In this document: positions 1 through 10,265 of the stretch, piece after piece | Numbering within the stretch: the stretch's first letter is position 1 | Layout: every line of letters starts with the position of its first letter | Source: Symsagittifera roscoffensis | Taxonomy: Eukaryota; Xenacoelomorpha; Acoela; Convolutidae | Assembly: GCF_963678635.1 (NCBI RefSeq) | Contig: NC_087063.1 | Location: forward strand, 77,895,617-77,959,616 | Length of the DNA stretch: 64,000 bases | Reading direction: 5' to 3' | Program-made: the position numbers and the translations under genes | The notes under the pieces: model-generated | Told to the model about the DNA's origin: nothing | Seen by the model: only the letters and a program-made list of their open reading frames with translations | Databases searched by the model: none

Positions 1-246
1 GAATCGCGTCGCTGTCGACTACTTCGTCCACCTCTGTCTCTGGAACCACTGCAACTCTCTCTGTTCGGCCTCCTCCAGGAGGTCGTCTCAAAGCTTCATC
101 TAATGAAACAGGCTTTGGGCACCCGTACATTTCGTATTCCTCCACTTTCGTTTCTTGAACCACATTTATGCTGTGATCGTCATAACTCGTCGGCCACCCT
201 TCCAAGATTTTGTCGGGAGACTCCACTGCCGCTGTTATCTTCGCAA
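1..246 (-). CDS. pol: continuation of pol of the left element (partial)
   Basis: On the minus strand one frame stays open from about 270 to base 1, giving about 80 residues of acidic, non-repetitive protein (for example PKPVSLDEALRRPPGGG). It begins where the protease frame closes, one frame apart. No domain is recognisable; in gypsy-type elements this is the linker between protease and reverse transcriptase. Cut by the window edge. Confidence 0.4.
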
Positions 247-1074
247 TCAACTTCTTCCGCATGTCTGATCTTGGAACATGATTTCCTGTCCGCCCGGTTC
301 ATGTGGCAGAGAGGGCATCCGATCCGGAGAAGGCCTATGAGTCAGGTGCCGTATGGGTACCATTGAACCTTCTTTCGCCCCCGTCCACAAGAAATCTTCT
401 CCGTGACTGAAAACCAAAGAGCACTGATACTCTTTCATCGATCTTAGTCCTAGGACCATCTCAGCTTTCAGTTTCGGGACCAGAAGCGCTTCGATTTCTT
501 CGGCAATGTTGCCCAACTTGAAGCGAGTTCTGACAACTCCGTCGACCGCCATTATTTGTCCGTCTGCTGTCTCCAGTCGACCTACATAGCGTTCCATTGT
601 CGGTGCGTCAACCATTCTTCGCGCAACATCTGTCCTTATGAGGTCGGTGGTGGCTCCGGTATCAAGCAGCACCTCAACATGGGTTCCGCCTACGCAAGCA
701 TTAACGACTGCTCCGCGTGGATCGCTGGCACCATGACTGATCCCAACACGCTCAATGCGCGTCCGCGAATTCTGTTTCGTTTCCAACTTTGGGTCGCTCT
801 CTCTGATCCTTGGTAGTCGCTCCAATATCGATAGAACTTGTTCCTGCTCCAATATCTTCTCACTCTGCCCTTCTCCGTCATTATTTGCATTCTTATCGTA
901 ACGCTGGCAAGACTGAACTCTTGCAGCTTGCGTCCGCCTTTCCGCCTGCTGTTTCTTAAATTCGGCCGGGACAAATCCTCCTTCGAACTCGCCTACTGTC
1001 CCGGCCCTTGGTAGTTTAAATGGTTCACGCTTCTTTGGGGACATCCTTTTGCAATGTGGCCCACCTGTCCACAA
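247..1074 (-). CDS. pol: retroviral-type aspartyl protease region of pol (left element)
   Basis: The N-terminal part of Pol. A hydrophilic linker of about 125 residues precedes the protease domain, which has the active-site motif LLDTGATTDLI (about 640-670) and a downstream VLGL flap-side motif, both typical of pepsin-fold retroviral proteases. It would cleave the Gag-Pol polyprotein. The frame overlaps gag by 82 bases and has no convincing start of its own, so it is probably made by frameshifting. At 247 this frame stops, and a neighbouring frame stays open to the window edge. Either the copy has a frameshift there or a further frame change is needed. Confidence 0.72.
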   Translation of the reverse strand: MWTGGPHCKRMSPKKREPFKLPRAGTVGEFEGGFVPAEFKKQQAERRTQAARVQSCQRYDKNANNDGEGQSEKILEQEQVLSILERLPRIRESDPKLETKQNSRTRIERVGISHGASDPRGAVVNACVGGTHVEVLLDTGATTDLIRTDVARRMVDAPTMERYVGRLETADGQIMAVDGVVRTRFKLGNIAEEIEALLVPKLKAEMVLGLRSMKEYQCSLVFSHGEDFLWTGAKEGSMVPIRHLTHRPSPDRMPSLPHEPGGQEIMFQDQTCGRS

Positions 1075-2138
1075 TTAAAACAATCACCTTGGGTCCATGG
1101 GTTGTTTCCACTCTGTCGCCCAATTGGGTTCGCAGAGTCGCGTTGCTGATTCTCTCCCCATCGGGTGTGCCTCTCTGGCTTGGGGTTACAAGGATCAACG
1201 AACCTACCTATCATTGTCATTAAGTTCTGCATCTGGGCCATCATTTGAGCCGCCAGATCGTTCTGGCGTGATTCCTGCATCTGCAATCTCACCTCATCAT
1301 ACCTCGAACTCTGGATATCAATCTGCTTCGCCAGGTTGTTCTGAGCCTTCATCATTTGGTCCAGCCTCTGCTCAGTGTGTGTCTGCAATCTCGTCAGCTC
1401 CATCCGTATCTGTTGAGTCTCGGCAGTCAGCGTACTGTCTCCGCCAGCCTCAGTCGTCAGGTCTTGAACATCGTGCACCGATCGAACGTGATTTGGCCGT
1501 CTCCGACTCTTCATCCTGACTGTTCTGCGTGCCATATCTAGAGCCTGTGCTCGAGTCACCGCCTGGTTGAAATTCTCGAGGTCGTCTCGCAGAAGCAATT
1601 CCTGAAGCTCGAAATCACACAATCCATCAGTGAACTGTTCGCGGTTCATGTCGTCTCGGGCTTGAGCTCCCAGGTTTGTATTTGCAACTTCACCCAAGGA
1701 TCGCACTCGTCTTGCAAAATCTCTCAAGCCCTCGCCTTCCTCCTGCATAAGGTTCTTGAATTCAGCCCTCGCAGCTGATTGTGTCTGAAATGGCATCATC
1801 CTCTGATCGAGTTCCGCGAGCATTCTGCCTAGCGTCGGTTCCTCGAACCCGTCAACTTCCTCTCTAAAGTGAGCTGGCATACTCGTGAACTCATCCAATG
1901 CCCAGCCTGTCAGACAAGTCGGCAGCACCATCCTGGCCTGCTCATCGTCCCACCGGTTCGCATCGGCTATGCAGGCAAAGTGTTTCCTCCAGTCTCGCCA
2001 GTTCTGATAACTGCTCGAGGGAAACCGATCTGGTCGTATGGTACCAAATCCGAACACTCCCTGTTGTCAATCGAGAGCATTGGCCGCTGCCACTGCAGCC
2101 TCTGAAATCAGCTGTCTGTCTTGATCGTTCATCGCCAT
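993..2138 (-). pseudogene. gag: gag of the left LTR element, with an in-frame stop
   Basis: Capsid/nucleocapsid polyprotein. The frame opens with ATG at 2138 and reads about 23 residues to an in-frame TGA at 2069-2067, then is open to 993. The middle has the W/F-rich helical pattern of Retrotrans_gag proteins (NWRDWRKHFACIADANRW, later the EGEGLRDFARRVRSL region). A glutamine-rich stretch follows, and the C-terminus has one CCHC zinc knuckle (CFNCGQVGHIAKGC) at about 1047-1090. The single TGA near the start suggests a recently disabled copy. The protease frame overlaps the 3' end by 82 bases in another frame, as expected for gag/pol frameshift expression. Confidence 0.75.
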
Positions 2139-2195
2139 CGCAATTGTTTCGTCGATCAAACGTATCGTTTCACGCAACTGTAGTCCAAAGAGAGC

Positions 2196-2211
2196 CCACC
2201 CAGGAGCGCCA
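2196..2211 (-). other. tRNA primer binding site of the left element
   Basis: The minus strand reads TGGCGCTCCTGGGTGG one base after the LTR end. The first bases are the complement of a tRNA 3' CCA end. The complementary tRNA end (CCACCCAGGAGCGCCA) closely resembles the 3' end of animal tRNA-Asn, differing by two bases from the vertebrate form I recall. The identical 16-mer is found after the 5' LTR of the giant element (21060-21075). Confidence 0.7.
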
Positions 2212-2212
2212 A

Positions 2213-3000
2213 TGTCGTCTTGGGGAATTTTGACTGTTTAGACCCAATATATCCCTTCTATATTGTCCGCTAAGTCTCTTCCCTAAATACCAGAACCAGC
2301 AAAGGGGTGAGCTATGATCCGGTATTTGGCGACAATCCCTTCGGTTGAAAGGTTGAATTTGGTCGTCGATCGATGTACTACACAGGGTTGCGTCCCCTTT
2401 ACTCAATTGCTCTCGACTGTTCTCTTGCTCGGAAAGAATAGCAAGAAACTGGATAGTAATTGAATTCAGAAATAAATATTTTTAAATTGCTGAGTATAAG
2501 GGCCGCTAAGGGGCCTGAATACAATTTATTAAGTATCAATGAAATTAATCTGCGATAAGTTCCAGATAACTGCCTCTTGCAGTTCACTTTACAAACAATT
2601 CTAAACAACTCTTCAACTTGCTTCACAAAGCTTCACTAAAAATCTCGCGTCGAGAACTCACTTTAAAATTTCCACGAGTCACTCTCAGGACCCGTCTGAA
2701 TTCTATAAGTCTCAATCTTGTTCTCTAACTCTGCCCGAGAACCAACTACTCTCAATCGTAGTTATCACTCTTCTCTAAGTAACTGAGAACCCACTACTCT
2801 CTCTAGTAGTTATCACTGTTCTCTTTAGTTCGGTGGTTGTACCTTAATCGCGTATCGTTATCTTTACTTACTTTTGGTTCGGTCAGAGGCGTACCGTTCC
2901 CTACCCCTACTAACATTCATTTAACTAGCTGCCACTCAGGACTTATCAGCTGAATCAACCATTAGGTCAGCTTTAATTAAATATCGGGGTGGCACTTAGT
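2213..3000 (-). repeat. 5' LTR of the left element (outer end undetermined)
   Basis: The LTR must end at 2213 because the primer binding site follows directly and the terminal bases are CA. Its outer end cannot be fixed without the partner LTR; about 3000 is an estimate. Inside, 2737-2829 holds two imperfect copies of a unit of about 45 bp (GAGAACC..ACTACTCTC..GTAGTTATCACT..TTCTCT), plausibly in U3. Confidence 0.45.
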
Positions 3001-3580
3001 TAATCAGGACATACTGAGCAAACATTGGGTTCAACTACAAAATCAGCTACCAATCGTATTTGACAAATGACCCCTTGCATGATTTTATTTTAGTTCCTAA
3101 CTTTTTCTTTTTCCTATGAATTGGGTAATTCTCACACAACCGGGAATTTAACTTCCGTGATACTTGAAAAGTTTCCATTATACCCTTAAGTCCAAGGGCT
3201 GGGTAATTCCCTTCCCCGTGTCCGTTTTGATCCGAAAAAACAACCCAAGAATTCATTAATATGCAAGGGCTGTTCATAAAATCTTCATCCCGAAATTCCC
3301 ATTTCCCCCCATAGATGTTCCCAATTTTTGTCCAGGGCTGTATTTTTAATTTTGTCGTTCTTATCGAAAGTCCAAGTGGAGTGGGTTAAGCTGACCCCAA
3401 TGTTTGCTAATTACAGAAAATCACTTTCGCTCGCGTACAAAGGTCAAAACTAAAAATTCTCGATTTAGGGGCCTCCCCTTACCTCCCCAGGTACCCCTTA
3501 CGGGTCCTTACAATGCTAACTTATCGCTTTTCAGGGGGTTCCGGGGGTCTTGGGGTCAAAAATGCCAAATGACCTCTTAG

Positions 3581-3606
3581 AGGTCATCCGAGGTCAAATG
3601 AGGTCA
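3581..3606 (+). promoter_or_regulatory. three AGGTCA half-sites spaced by 4 bp (two DR4 elements)
   Basis: AGGTCA occurs at 3581, 3591 and 3601 on the plus strand, giving two direct repeats with 4-bp spacers (TCCG, AATG). An opposed half-site sequence (GACCTCTT) lies just upstream at 3571. AGGTCA DR4 is the binding arrangement of some heterodimeric nuclear receptors. The exact 10-bp phasing is seen in the sequence; binding is inference, and it may be a chance short tandem repeat. Confidence 0.3.
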
Positions 3607-3940
3607 AACGCGTCCAAACGTCTTATTTTCGATTGGAGATCATTCCCAGTAAGTTTCATTCATATCGGACCATCCCTTCCCATATTTTCGAAAAATTCGA
3701 GTCAATTAACACTTCTCTCTAAAATTGCCATTTTCACCCCATAGGAAGTTCCGGAGAGGATTGGGTCACAAGGGGTCCTCCTAATGGGTTGGGCCCCCCT
3801 TCACATTGGTGCATTAAAATCACAAGTCAATTATCGCTATCAGGTGTTAATAGCCTAATTCATTTTTCAAGTGCTAATAGCTTCCGACGTAGCCGCCGGA
3901 TTGGGTCCAAACATTAATACATTATAGGTCTTCTCCCAAC

Positions 3941-3988
3941 CTACCATCCCCCCGCCTTACCATCCCCCCGCCTACCATCCCCCCGCCC
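3941..3988 (+). repeat. short C-rich tandem repeat
   Basis: Three consecutive units of about 15-16 bp built on ACCATCCCCCCGCC. A simple minisatellite with no coding potential. Confidence 0.8.
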
Positions 3989-4837
3989 AAGTTTCAGCAT
4001 CCTAGCATTATCAGGGGTCGAGAAATAACAAAAAGTGGGTTTTGTTTACATAGGGCGTAAAACCGGAAGTAATAACCGGATGCGTTCAAAATCCCGGAGG
4101 TGAACTTCCCTCGCCTAGGGCTACAACATATTGCAATATGAAGTCATTCTGACCATTATTTACCGGTTTACAAAAGGTGCTAATTGCATTTTCGGAAATC
4201 ATTATCACTCGCCCCCCAGGGGTCTGGAACTTTGCATGCCCGCCTAAAATCGTCTCTATTAGTCACCCACCAATTTTCATAAGGATCGGACCAGTGGTTC
4301 CCAATCCGGGGGGGTTTCCAGATTTTGTACGCTTTTCCAATTCTTCGCCCTAGAGGTCAAATTCAAGGTGCAAAGTCCGATTACGATTGTTTGCTCTCAA
4401 ACTAAGCTTATCTAGCACTGAATTTCATTGCTACAAGGTCATACAGTCGGTTTACGTTAAAATCAAATTTTGCAAGCTTAAACCATTTTCATCATGAATT
4501 ACCAATCCTACGCTCAGGTTACTATAGCATGTACTACAGTAGAATCACCAATTCTACAGATTTCATTGAATATTTTTGACTCAAAATATGGTTTATTTTG
4601 ACAATTTTCTTGATTTGTTACATATGTTAATGCACAAAATCTGATTTACAATGATGATTTGAATAGTTGAATTCATTGAATAGTTTTGAGCTCAAAACCT
4701 GATTTATATTAACTTTTTTTATTTATTTCTTGAATTCTGAAACATCTTGCACGTGTGTTTTTATTTTAAAAATCAAGAATAAAGTATTTCAATTAGTTTA
4801 CTGAATTGCATGTTTTTTTGTCTTGTTAGCCAAAAAA

Positions 4838-5158
4838 AATCGATTTTAGTGTGTCGTAAAATCCATCGAAATCGATTTAAATTGATTTTTTAGACACTTA
4901 AGTCGATTTCAAATTTTCAAAAATATCGATTTAAAATGGATTTAAGTGAGATTCTGATTGATTTAAGTGAGATTCGGATGGATTTTAGCGAGTCGGAAAA
5001 TCCATCGAAATCGATTTAAATCGATTTTTTAGACACATAAATCGATTTAAAATTTTCAAAAAGATCGATTTAAATTGATTTAAAATCCATTTAAGTTCGT
5101 AAAATGTACATGGTTAATCGATTTGGATCGATTTAAAATCGATTTAAATCGAACCATT
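4838..5158. repeat. AT-rich repeat of ATCGATTTAAATCGAT-type units
   Basis: Two diverged copies of a block of about 140 bp, starting near 4850 and 4985, each beginning with AAAATCCATCGAAATCGATT and containing TTTTTTAGACAC. The units are themselves made of the near-palindrome ATCGATTTAAATCGAT. Likely a degraded non-autonomous repeat or satellite fragment. Confidence 0.65.
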
Positions 5159-6003
5159 TCTGTCGGTGCGGGAAACTTGGTTTCATTTGTTTCTATTTTT
5201 GAGGAGAGCAGCATAGAATAGTCTTGGCGATTACGAGGATTTATTTATAAATTGTTACTCTAACAGATAAAATTAAGCAGCATTACAAAATAATCTAATT
5301 TCGCAAAAAAAAAACAATTCTACACGGTGAAAAAAAGGAGAAGAATAATTGCAATTTAACGACTTCAATCATGAAATATTTCTAAGTGACTATTTAACTT
5401 AATCTGGGGCGCCCCATAATCAGTTGTATGCACATGCTTTTTCAAAAAAGCTTTTTCGTAGTAAAAAATTAATTTTGAAAGCAAAATTTAAAGCCTCCCT
5501 CTTCTCACAAACAGCTAATAACCAATTTGCAACAATTTCGATTACAGTCTAAGCATAATCTATGCATATCTTATCATAAGATAATCTTTAGATATCGCTT
5601 TGCAGTGTTAAGCAGTAGGCTGCAAATACATGCGAATCATAGTCACTGGGGTTTGAACAGACGTAGAAACAGTTCTTCATCGAACATATGTAATGCTCAG
5701 TGCAGAATCCGTGTATCTCTTGTATATGCAAAGCTGCCTCTTCTATATCATAACCACGGTCATTATGTTAGAAAAAAAAACAACGATTGTTTCTCGAACC
5801 TACTTCTTTGCCATACTTCTACAGCATGTGATAAAATCGCTCATGGTCTTTTCGTTTTACACAAATTTCAGTTCTGGAAAAACGTGGATTCCCCAGTTTT
5901 TTTGTCCAGCACAAGAAGAACCTTCAGCTCGCAATTGCACAAAGAGCATCGCACTTATACTTCAGTCCACTTATTATGATGTGCAGATTTTACAGTTGTT
6001 CCG
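5159..6003. other. AT-rich non-coding interval
   Basis: No recognisable gene or repeat. Frames open on the plus strand here have no domain, and their composition resembles translated non-coding DNA. Confidence 0.4.
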
Positions 6004-6771
6004 TTATCTGTCACGTAACACCAGTCGAAACGCGCATCTATATACATTGAACAAGTTTTTAATTTGTTTATAGTATACTCTCTGTTGTCGTGTTTTGCTA
6101 CACTTTTTGAGGCGTGAAACATCACAAAGAACTCTTCGTTGCGACATAAATAATGCATAACGTAATTGTGTTCTTTTTTCCTTGTGCAACACCATTTCAT
6201 CTGGTTCGAAACATTCAAATTTGGAACCATCATGGCATAAGTCACAGATGATACATGACTGAACGGAGAATCCGCTGACGGCATGCAGCTCCTCGTTATT
6301 CTTGCCAAGCTCGTAAGGATAAACAAACCAAGTGTCCGGACATTTGTCACATCTGGCGTTCGAAGTTCACTTTACTTTTAGATCGAAATTGCACCTGTAA
6401 CAGAACAAGATTTGATCATAGTTTTGCCTCAATTCGTACGCTTTCTTACGCGCTCTAGAACTTCGGTTTACAGTGCTCCCAAAACTCCTGCGGTCATCGC
6501 TCCTGTCTTGTTTTCTTTCAGAATTTTCCCGAGAGTCCGTGGAACCATTTAACGTTGCTAGACTCTCTTTGACCGTTGCTCGAGGCATCAACTGTTCATT
6601 AACACTCGTTGAAAGCTTAGTGGCACCAAAGGGATACTTTGTACTGGGTACTTCTGGAACCGTAGGCAGCAACCTTACAGATGGTAAATTACCAGTCGTT
6701 TTTGCCAAAAACGAGATCAAAGATGACTCGCCGACTTGGGGCGGCAAATTTGCTCTAGGAAACCGTTCCAT
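6004..6771 (-). pseudogene. Cys-rich zinc-finger-like coding remnant
   Basis: One minus-strand frame runs from 6771 (ATG) to 6004, broken only by a TGA at 6369-6367. The first part is a low-complexity Ser/Thr/Arg region ending in a basic stretch (RSSRARKKAYELRQ). On both sides of the stop there are CxxC pairs: CYRC before it, then CDKC, and CIICDLC followed by a histidine about 20 residues on. These look like degenerate C2H2 or treble-clef zinc sites. It could be the tail of the zinc-finger gene at 7852-8613 or a separate unit. I do not recognise a family. The single stop means pseudogene, or two exons with an unseen intron. Confidence 0.35.
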
Positions 6772-7005
6772 TTCTTGAATCCGACTAGTACCACGTGTCC
6801 TACGGTATTTTCAATTTAAAATTCCTTGACATTTCCCGGTTTTCCCTGACATTCACCGAACAAATTCCCCTGACTTTTGCACAAAGATGTGCCTCTAAAT
6901 TCAAAAGAAAAACATTTCCATGGAAAATAATCAATTCCCTTCACAAATTTATTATTTTCTGCTTTTTATGCTCAATTTCCAAATCCAGTATTTCTTTGTC
7001 CTGTT

Positions 7006-7392
7006 TCACTTGTTGGTCGATTGTTTGACTGTTTGTTTCTTCTGCAATGCCAAAACTTCGCTCATGATCTTCCGCTTCTCAGCACGAGCTGCTTCCTTCT
7101 GTGTATGATTCTTTTGGTCAGTTTTCAAGGCTTTTTCATAGCGTTGCCGACAACGATCCATCATACGTTTGTCCACCAAATCACGGGACAACCGCTTCCC
7201 AGAATGAAGGATCCAATCGTGTACAGTTCTCTGTACTATGACTGTGCGCTCCTTCATGTCGTTGAGAATGATGCTCTCAGTTATCGAAAAACCTGCTTCG
7301 ACGCGCCCATTACCATGGCACAATATCAAGATTAATTTTAGAGGTTTATGAATGTCAGTCATTTTTGACATGTTGCTTAAAGAACCCATCAA
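7006..7392 (-). pseudogene. C-terminal piece of a hAT-like transposase-related protein
   Basis: The segment LKLILILCHGNGRVEAGFSI followed by about 30 residues ending in VQRTVHDWI matches, from memory, the C-terminal region of a widespread hAT-like family (pattern SHGNADVERGFS..., then a conserved RxxxDxI-type helix). A basic coiled-coil tail follows (KKQTVKQSTNK). The upstream 7393-7851 interval on this strand has only short broken frames, so the catalytic middle is missing or decayed. Probably one old insertion together with 7852-8613, but the link is inference. Confidence 0.45.
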
Positions 7393-7851
7393 CCCTGTCT
7401 GATATCGAGAAATCTTTAGCAGCTTTTCAGAACTCTAGCAACACGGATTCCCATATCTGTACGGAATTGCACGTTATCACCGTGTCTAGGATCCTTCTCC
7501 CGAAGAACCAAATCATTTTGTGATGGTAAAACTAGGTCCTCTTGAGTTCTAGCTTGTGCATGCTGATCATTATAAATATGTGTTTTTCCTTTTATTGACA
7601 TTAATGCAGTTGTATTGTTTTTACACACTAATTGGCATGCACCTTCAGAATGCACCTGTTTTCTTTTTGAGATCTGATGTTTATCGATCGGTTAATTGCG
7701 ACTACTTGTTGAAATCTGAGGTCCTCCTTTCATGACTTCTTGATTGCTATTCATTGGTCTGAGAGTAGCAACTGACGGAACTTGGTTCCCATGGAGAACT
7801 TATGTTTTTACCTATGTATTTATGTTGTCATGGCATATGTTACATTCATGT

Positions 7852-8613
7852 TTATCTGCAATATGCTCTGCTGCTGAATTCGCGTTTTGTTCGACAATCA
7901 ACTCTCCGCAATTTAATATGGTTATACATACACAGATGCTTCTCTCGTAGATGTATGGCAAGAGATCTCGGGTCTGTTCCAAACTTCAAATTACAATCTT
8001 TACAATTCATTTCATCATTTGAAGCCAATTTTGATTTATGTTGAGTCACTTTATGCGTCAAATAGAACACTCGATTTGTGAACTTATCGTCACTTTCACT
8101 AGAATGACACTTTCCCGGCAGATACGAAGCCTGGCAGGACTTACACTCTTGCCAAACATCATCCTCCGGTACCTCGTAGTTCCCATAAGCACTCAGAGCT
8201 AAAGCCTTTTCTACGGTCAATCCACGCCATCTCTTATCAACTACCATCTTCTCCAAGAGTCTCTCGATTAAGAGCTTGAAGTTGTCAAACCTTAATTTTA
8301 AAGATTCCGCTCGCTCTTTTAAAATTGCCACTAAGTTCCCTATTCTTGCCCCACCACATATGTCCTTCTGGGAAAGACACTCCATATAAGCTTCGTCAAT
8401 TACAGCATCGAAAATCTCCCTTTCGGGAGTTACACTGCGTGCGTTTTTTGCTGATGGCTCTGAGAGCACTTCAACTATCTCTTCCGATTCATCGCTCGGT
8501 TCCTGTTTTAATTCAACTTCATTTTAAATTTTTTTCTCATTATTATTGTCAATAAAGGAATCAGTCCCTTTGTTAGTGCAGTTCAAGGCGGGTTTTTTGA
8601 CAATTGCGTCCAT
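7852..8613 (-). pseudogene. C2H2 zinc-finger protein, one in-frame stop
   Basis: A single minus-strand frame of 254 codons from ATG 8613 to 7852, interrupted only at codon 30 by TAA (8526-8524). After the stop comes an acidic stretch with a SUMO-consensus-like LKQEP, then a helical region. A CKSC...C group follows, then a C2H2 finger (CKDC...H-x4-H) with 13 residues between the second Cys and first His. The protein ends soon after a basic tail. A possible splice acceptor (TTAAAACAG/GAACC) lies just after the stop, so the region before it may be an intron rather than a mutation. Function unknown; DNA binding is the likely role of the finger. Confidence 0.45.
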
Positions 8614-9475
8614 TATTTTCAACCTGAAACAAAGAAAAGAGGCGCACTCAAAAAATGTGTTCGCGTGGCAAGCGTGCAGACAGGGGGCCTAGTAACTTAG
8701 ACGACAAGAAATTAGACGACCGTAAAGAAACGGAATTTACGGACAACCAGTATTTACTCAGCCAAAAGATAATTTAAGTCTGTAAACAAATTTCGTTATT
8801 TTCTGATCGTCTAATTTGCTTGTCGTCTAATTTCCTAAACCCCTGCAGACAGGGTTTTAAATAGTTTTGTACTGTTGTACTTTCCCTTTTACTGTTCAAC
8901 TCAAACTTTTGTGCATGTTTCGACTGACGTTATCAATTTAAGTTCAACTAACTTAATTCGAATGAAAAACAAAGCAAAACGAAACAACTTAAACCCAAAA
9001 CTAAAAAAACCTGACAAAAAACTCTCTCCGTATTCTAAAACCTAAAGCTGTCAAATAAGCTACAAGAGGTTTTACTTCAAAAACATCTTATTCTCTGGCT
9101 CAGCAAGTTGTGCGTAGCTGCCAGTCATCCCAGTATTCCTTCATAGCAGCTATCAAGGAATGCTGATAGCACGGCACACGTACACTCTTTCTCAAACGAA
9201 AAAAATTTGCATAAATAAATTGATTGTAAAAAACCAATTGACTAATTTCATAGCACAAAAACGTGTTATACGTTCTTTTTAAGAGGTTAAGATGGAAATT
9301 TAACTTGAAAAACTTACAATCAGCAATTCAACCCAAATAATCTTCAGCCAAACTTGGATTTTAAACGCAACTTATAAACGTCTCATTGTAGAACTAAAAC
9401 AAGAAGCAAAAGAAACTGAATGAACTTTTAAAGCATTGTTCGTCAGTCGCAGGTTCATCTTAAAGTTAATAGATT

Positions 9476-9527
9476 AACACAAAGGTGAAACGGAGCTTCG
9501 CATCACTTGCATACAACACAAACATGA
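9476..9527 (+). repeat. dispersed repeat, CAGAGGCGAAAC..AGCTTTGCAT family
   Basis: A motif close to CAcAGAGGcGAaac-gAGCTTtGCATcACTTGCgata recurs on the plus strand at about 9478, 12247, 14575 and 14970. Similarity at the first two continues into A-rich sequence (ACAAACATGAAAAAACATGAG and ACAAGCATAAAAACATAAG). Diverged copies of one short interspersed element are the simplest explanation. Confidence 0.6.
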
Positions 9528-9678
9528 AAAAACATGAGAAACCGAAAAAAATGAACTTAGCCAACATACATAGCTTTTTTTTATCTCAACTTTCAAATTT
9601 TGAAGCCAGTCGAAAAATAGATGCCCTTAACGCTCTTTGGATTTCTAGAAAAAGTTAGGCTGGGCAATTTTTTGATAA

Positions 9679-9775
9679 AAGTACCTCAATTAGAGAAAAT
9701 CTGATCAATAGGTACATTTTATATTTCGCTGGGAAATCTGAAAATTAAATTCCACTTTCGAAACTAAAGTCAATC
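9679..9775 (+). repeat. dispersed repeat copy (partner at about 11961-12058)
   Basis: About 100 bp here matches 11961-12058 with scattered differences. Shared blocks include TGATCAATAGGTA / TGGATCAATAGGTAAAA and AAATTAAATTCCACTTTCGAAAC. Both copies lie near members of the AGAGGCGAAAC family, so they may be parts of one longer element. Confidence 0.65.
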
Positions 9776-9940
9776 TTGTTTTTCGTGAGCTTTACACTTT
9801 TTCTCTCCACTAGTGGCGTTTTAACAAAGGATATGAACTGAACTTTAAAAGAAATTAAAACTCAAACCACGAAAACGTAAATTTGAACAAAAAATCATCA
9901 GCACAAACAAGAGTCTGAACTTGAGGCACAAAAACAATCC

Positions 9941-9999
9941 GTGATAGGGGAACGAACCCGACAATCTTTCAGCAGACACCAGTTGAGCCGACAAAAACT
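9941..9999 (-). repeat. tRNA-derived (SINE-like) remnant 1
   Basis: On the minus strand: GTCGGCTCAACTGGTG, then a B-box-like GGGTTCGTTCCCC about 20 bases on. This is the internal Pol III promoter layout of a tRNA, without a full cloverleaf. Interpreted as a SINE head. Confidence 0.4.
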
Positions 10000-10201
10000 A
10001 ATTGCAAAAAAAAAGAAAAATTAAAAAGAATCAAGTCCCCCTGAAGCTACCTCAAAAAACACTTGCACTTGCAACTACGTTTAAGGTTGCCTACAGCACA
10101 AGCAAAATCCGTGGTGTAGCAAATAGGCCGACAAAATTTGAGCAGACAAATTAAAGTCCGGCAGTTTAATTTTTATCGGAAATTTTTACCACAAAAAATA
10201 A

Positions 10202-10265
10202 GGTCAGGCCGGGAATCGAACCCATAACCTTAGGGTGCAAAAGCAACGGCGTTACCTTTATGCCA
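10202..10265 (-). repeat. tRNA-derived (SINE-like) remnant 2
   Basis: The best of four. The minus strand reads TTGGCATAAAGGTAACGCC (A-box-like) and then ATGGGTTCGATTCCCGG (B box and T arm). The acceptor and anticodon stems do not pair well, so it is not called as a tRNA gene. Confidence 0.5.

Larger units (their letters stand above)
1..3000 (-). mobile_element. Ty3/gypsy-type LTR retrotransposon, 5' part (minus strand)
   Basis: A minus-strand LTR element whose gag, protease and start of pol lie inside the window and whose remainder lies to the left. Reading on the minus strand, the order is LTR end (CA at 2213), a primer binding site at 2211-2196, gag, then an aspartyl protease with a DTGA active site. 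This order is that of gypsy-type elements. The primer binding site has the same 16 bases as the one in the giant element at 20145-44375, but the proteins are clearly different, so this is another family. The outer (right) boundary of the LTR is a guess; only one LTR is inside the window. Confidence 0.72.
3001..4837. other. non-coding interval
   Basis: No supportable gene. It holds a triple 10-bp AGGTCA repeat (3581-3606) and a C-rich tandem repeat (3941-3988), listed separately. Composition is mixed: GC-richer blocks around 3.4-3.6 and 4.2-4.3 kb, then AT-rich towards 4.8 kb. Confidence 0.5.

Noticed and set aside
5527-6073. Plus-strand open frames of 126-150 codons
   Set aside because: No domain, biased composition and overlapping frames of similar length; typical of AT-rich non-coding DNA.
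10202-10265. Possible functional tRNA gene on the minus strand
   Set aside because: Good A- and B-box matches, but acceptor and anticodon stems do not pair; called a tRNA-derived repeat remnant.
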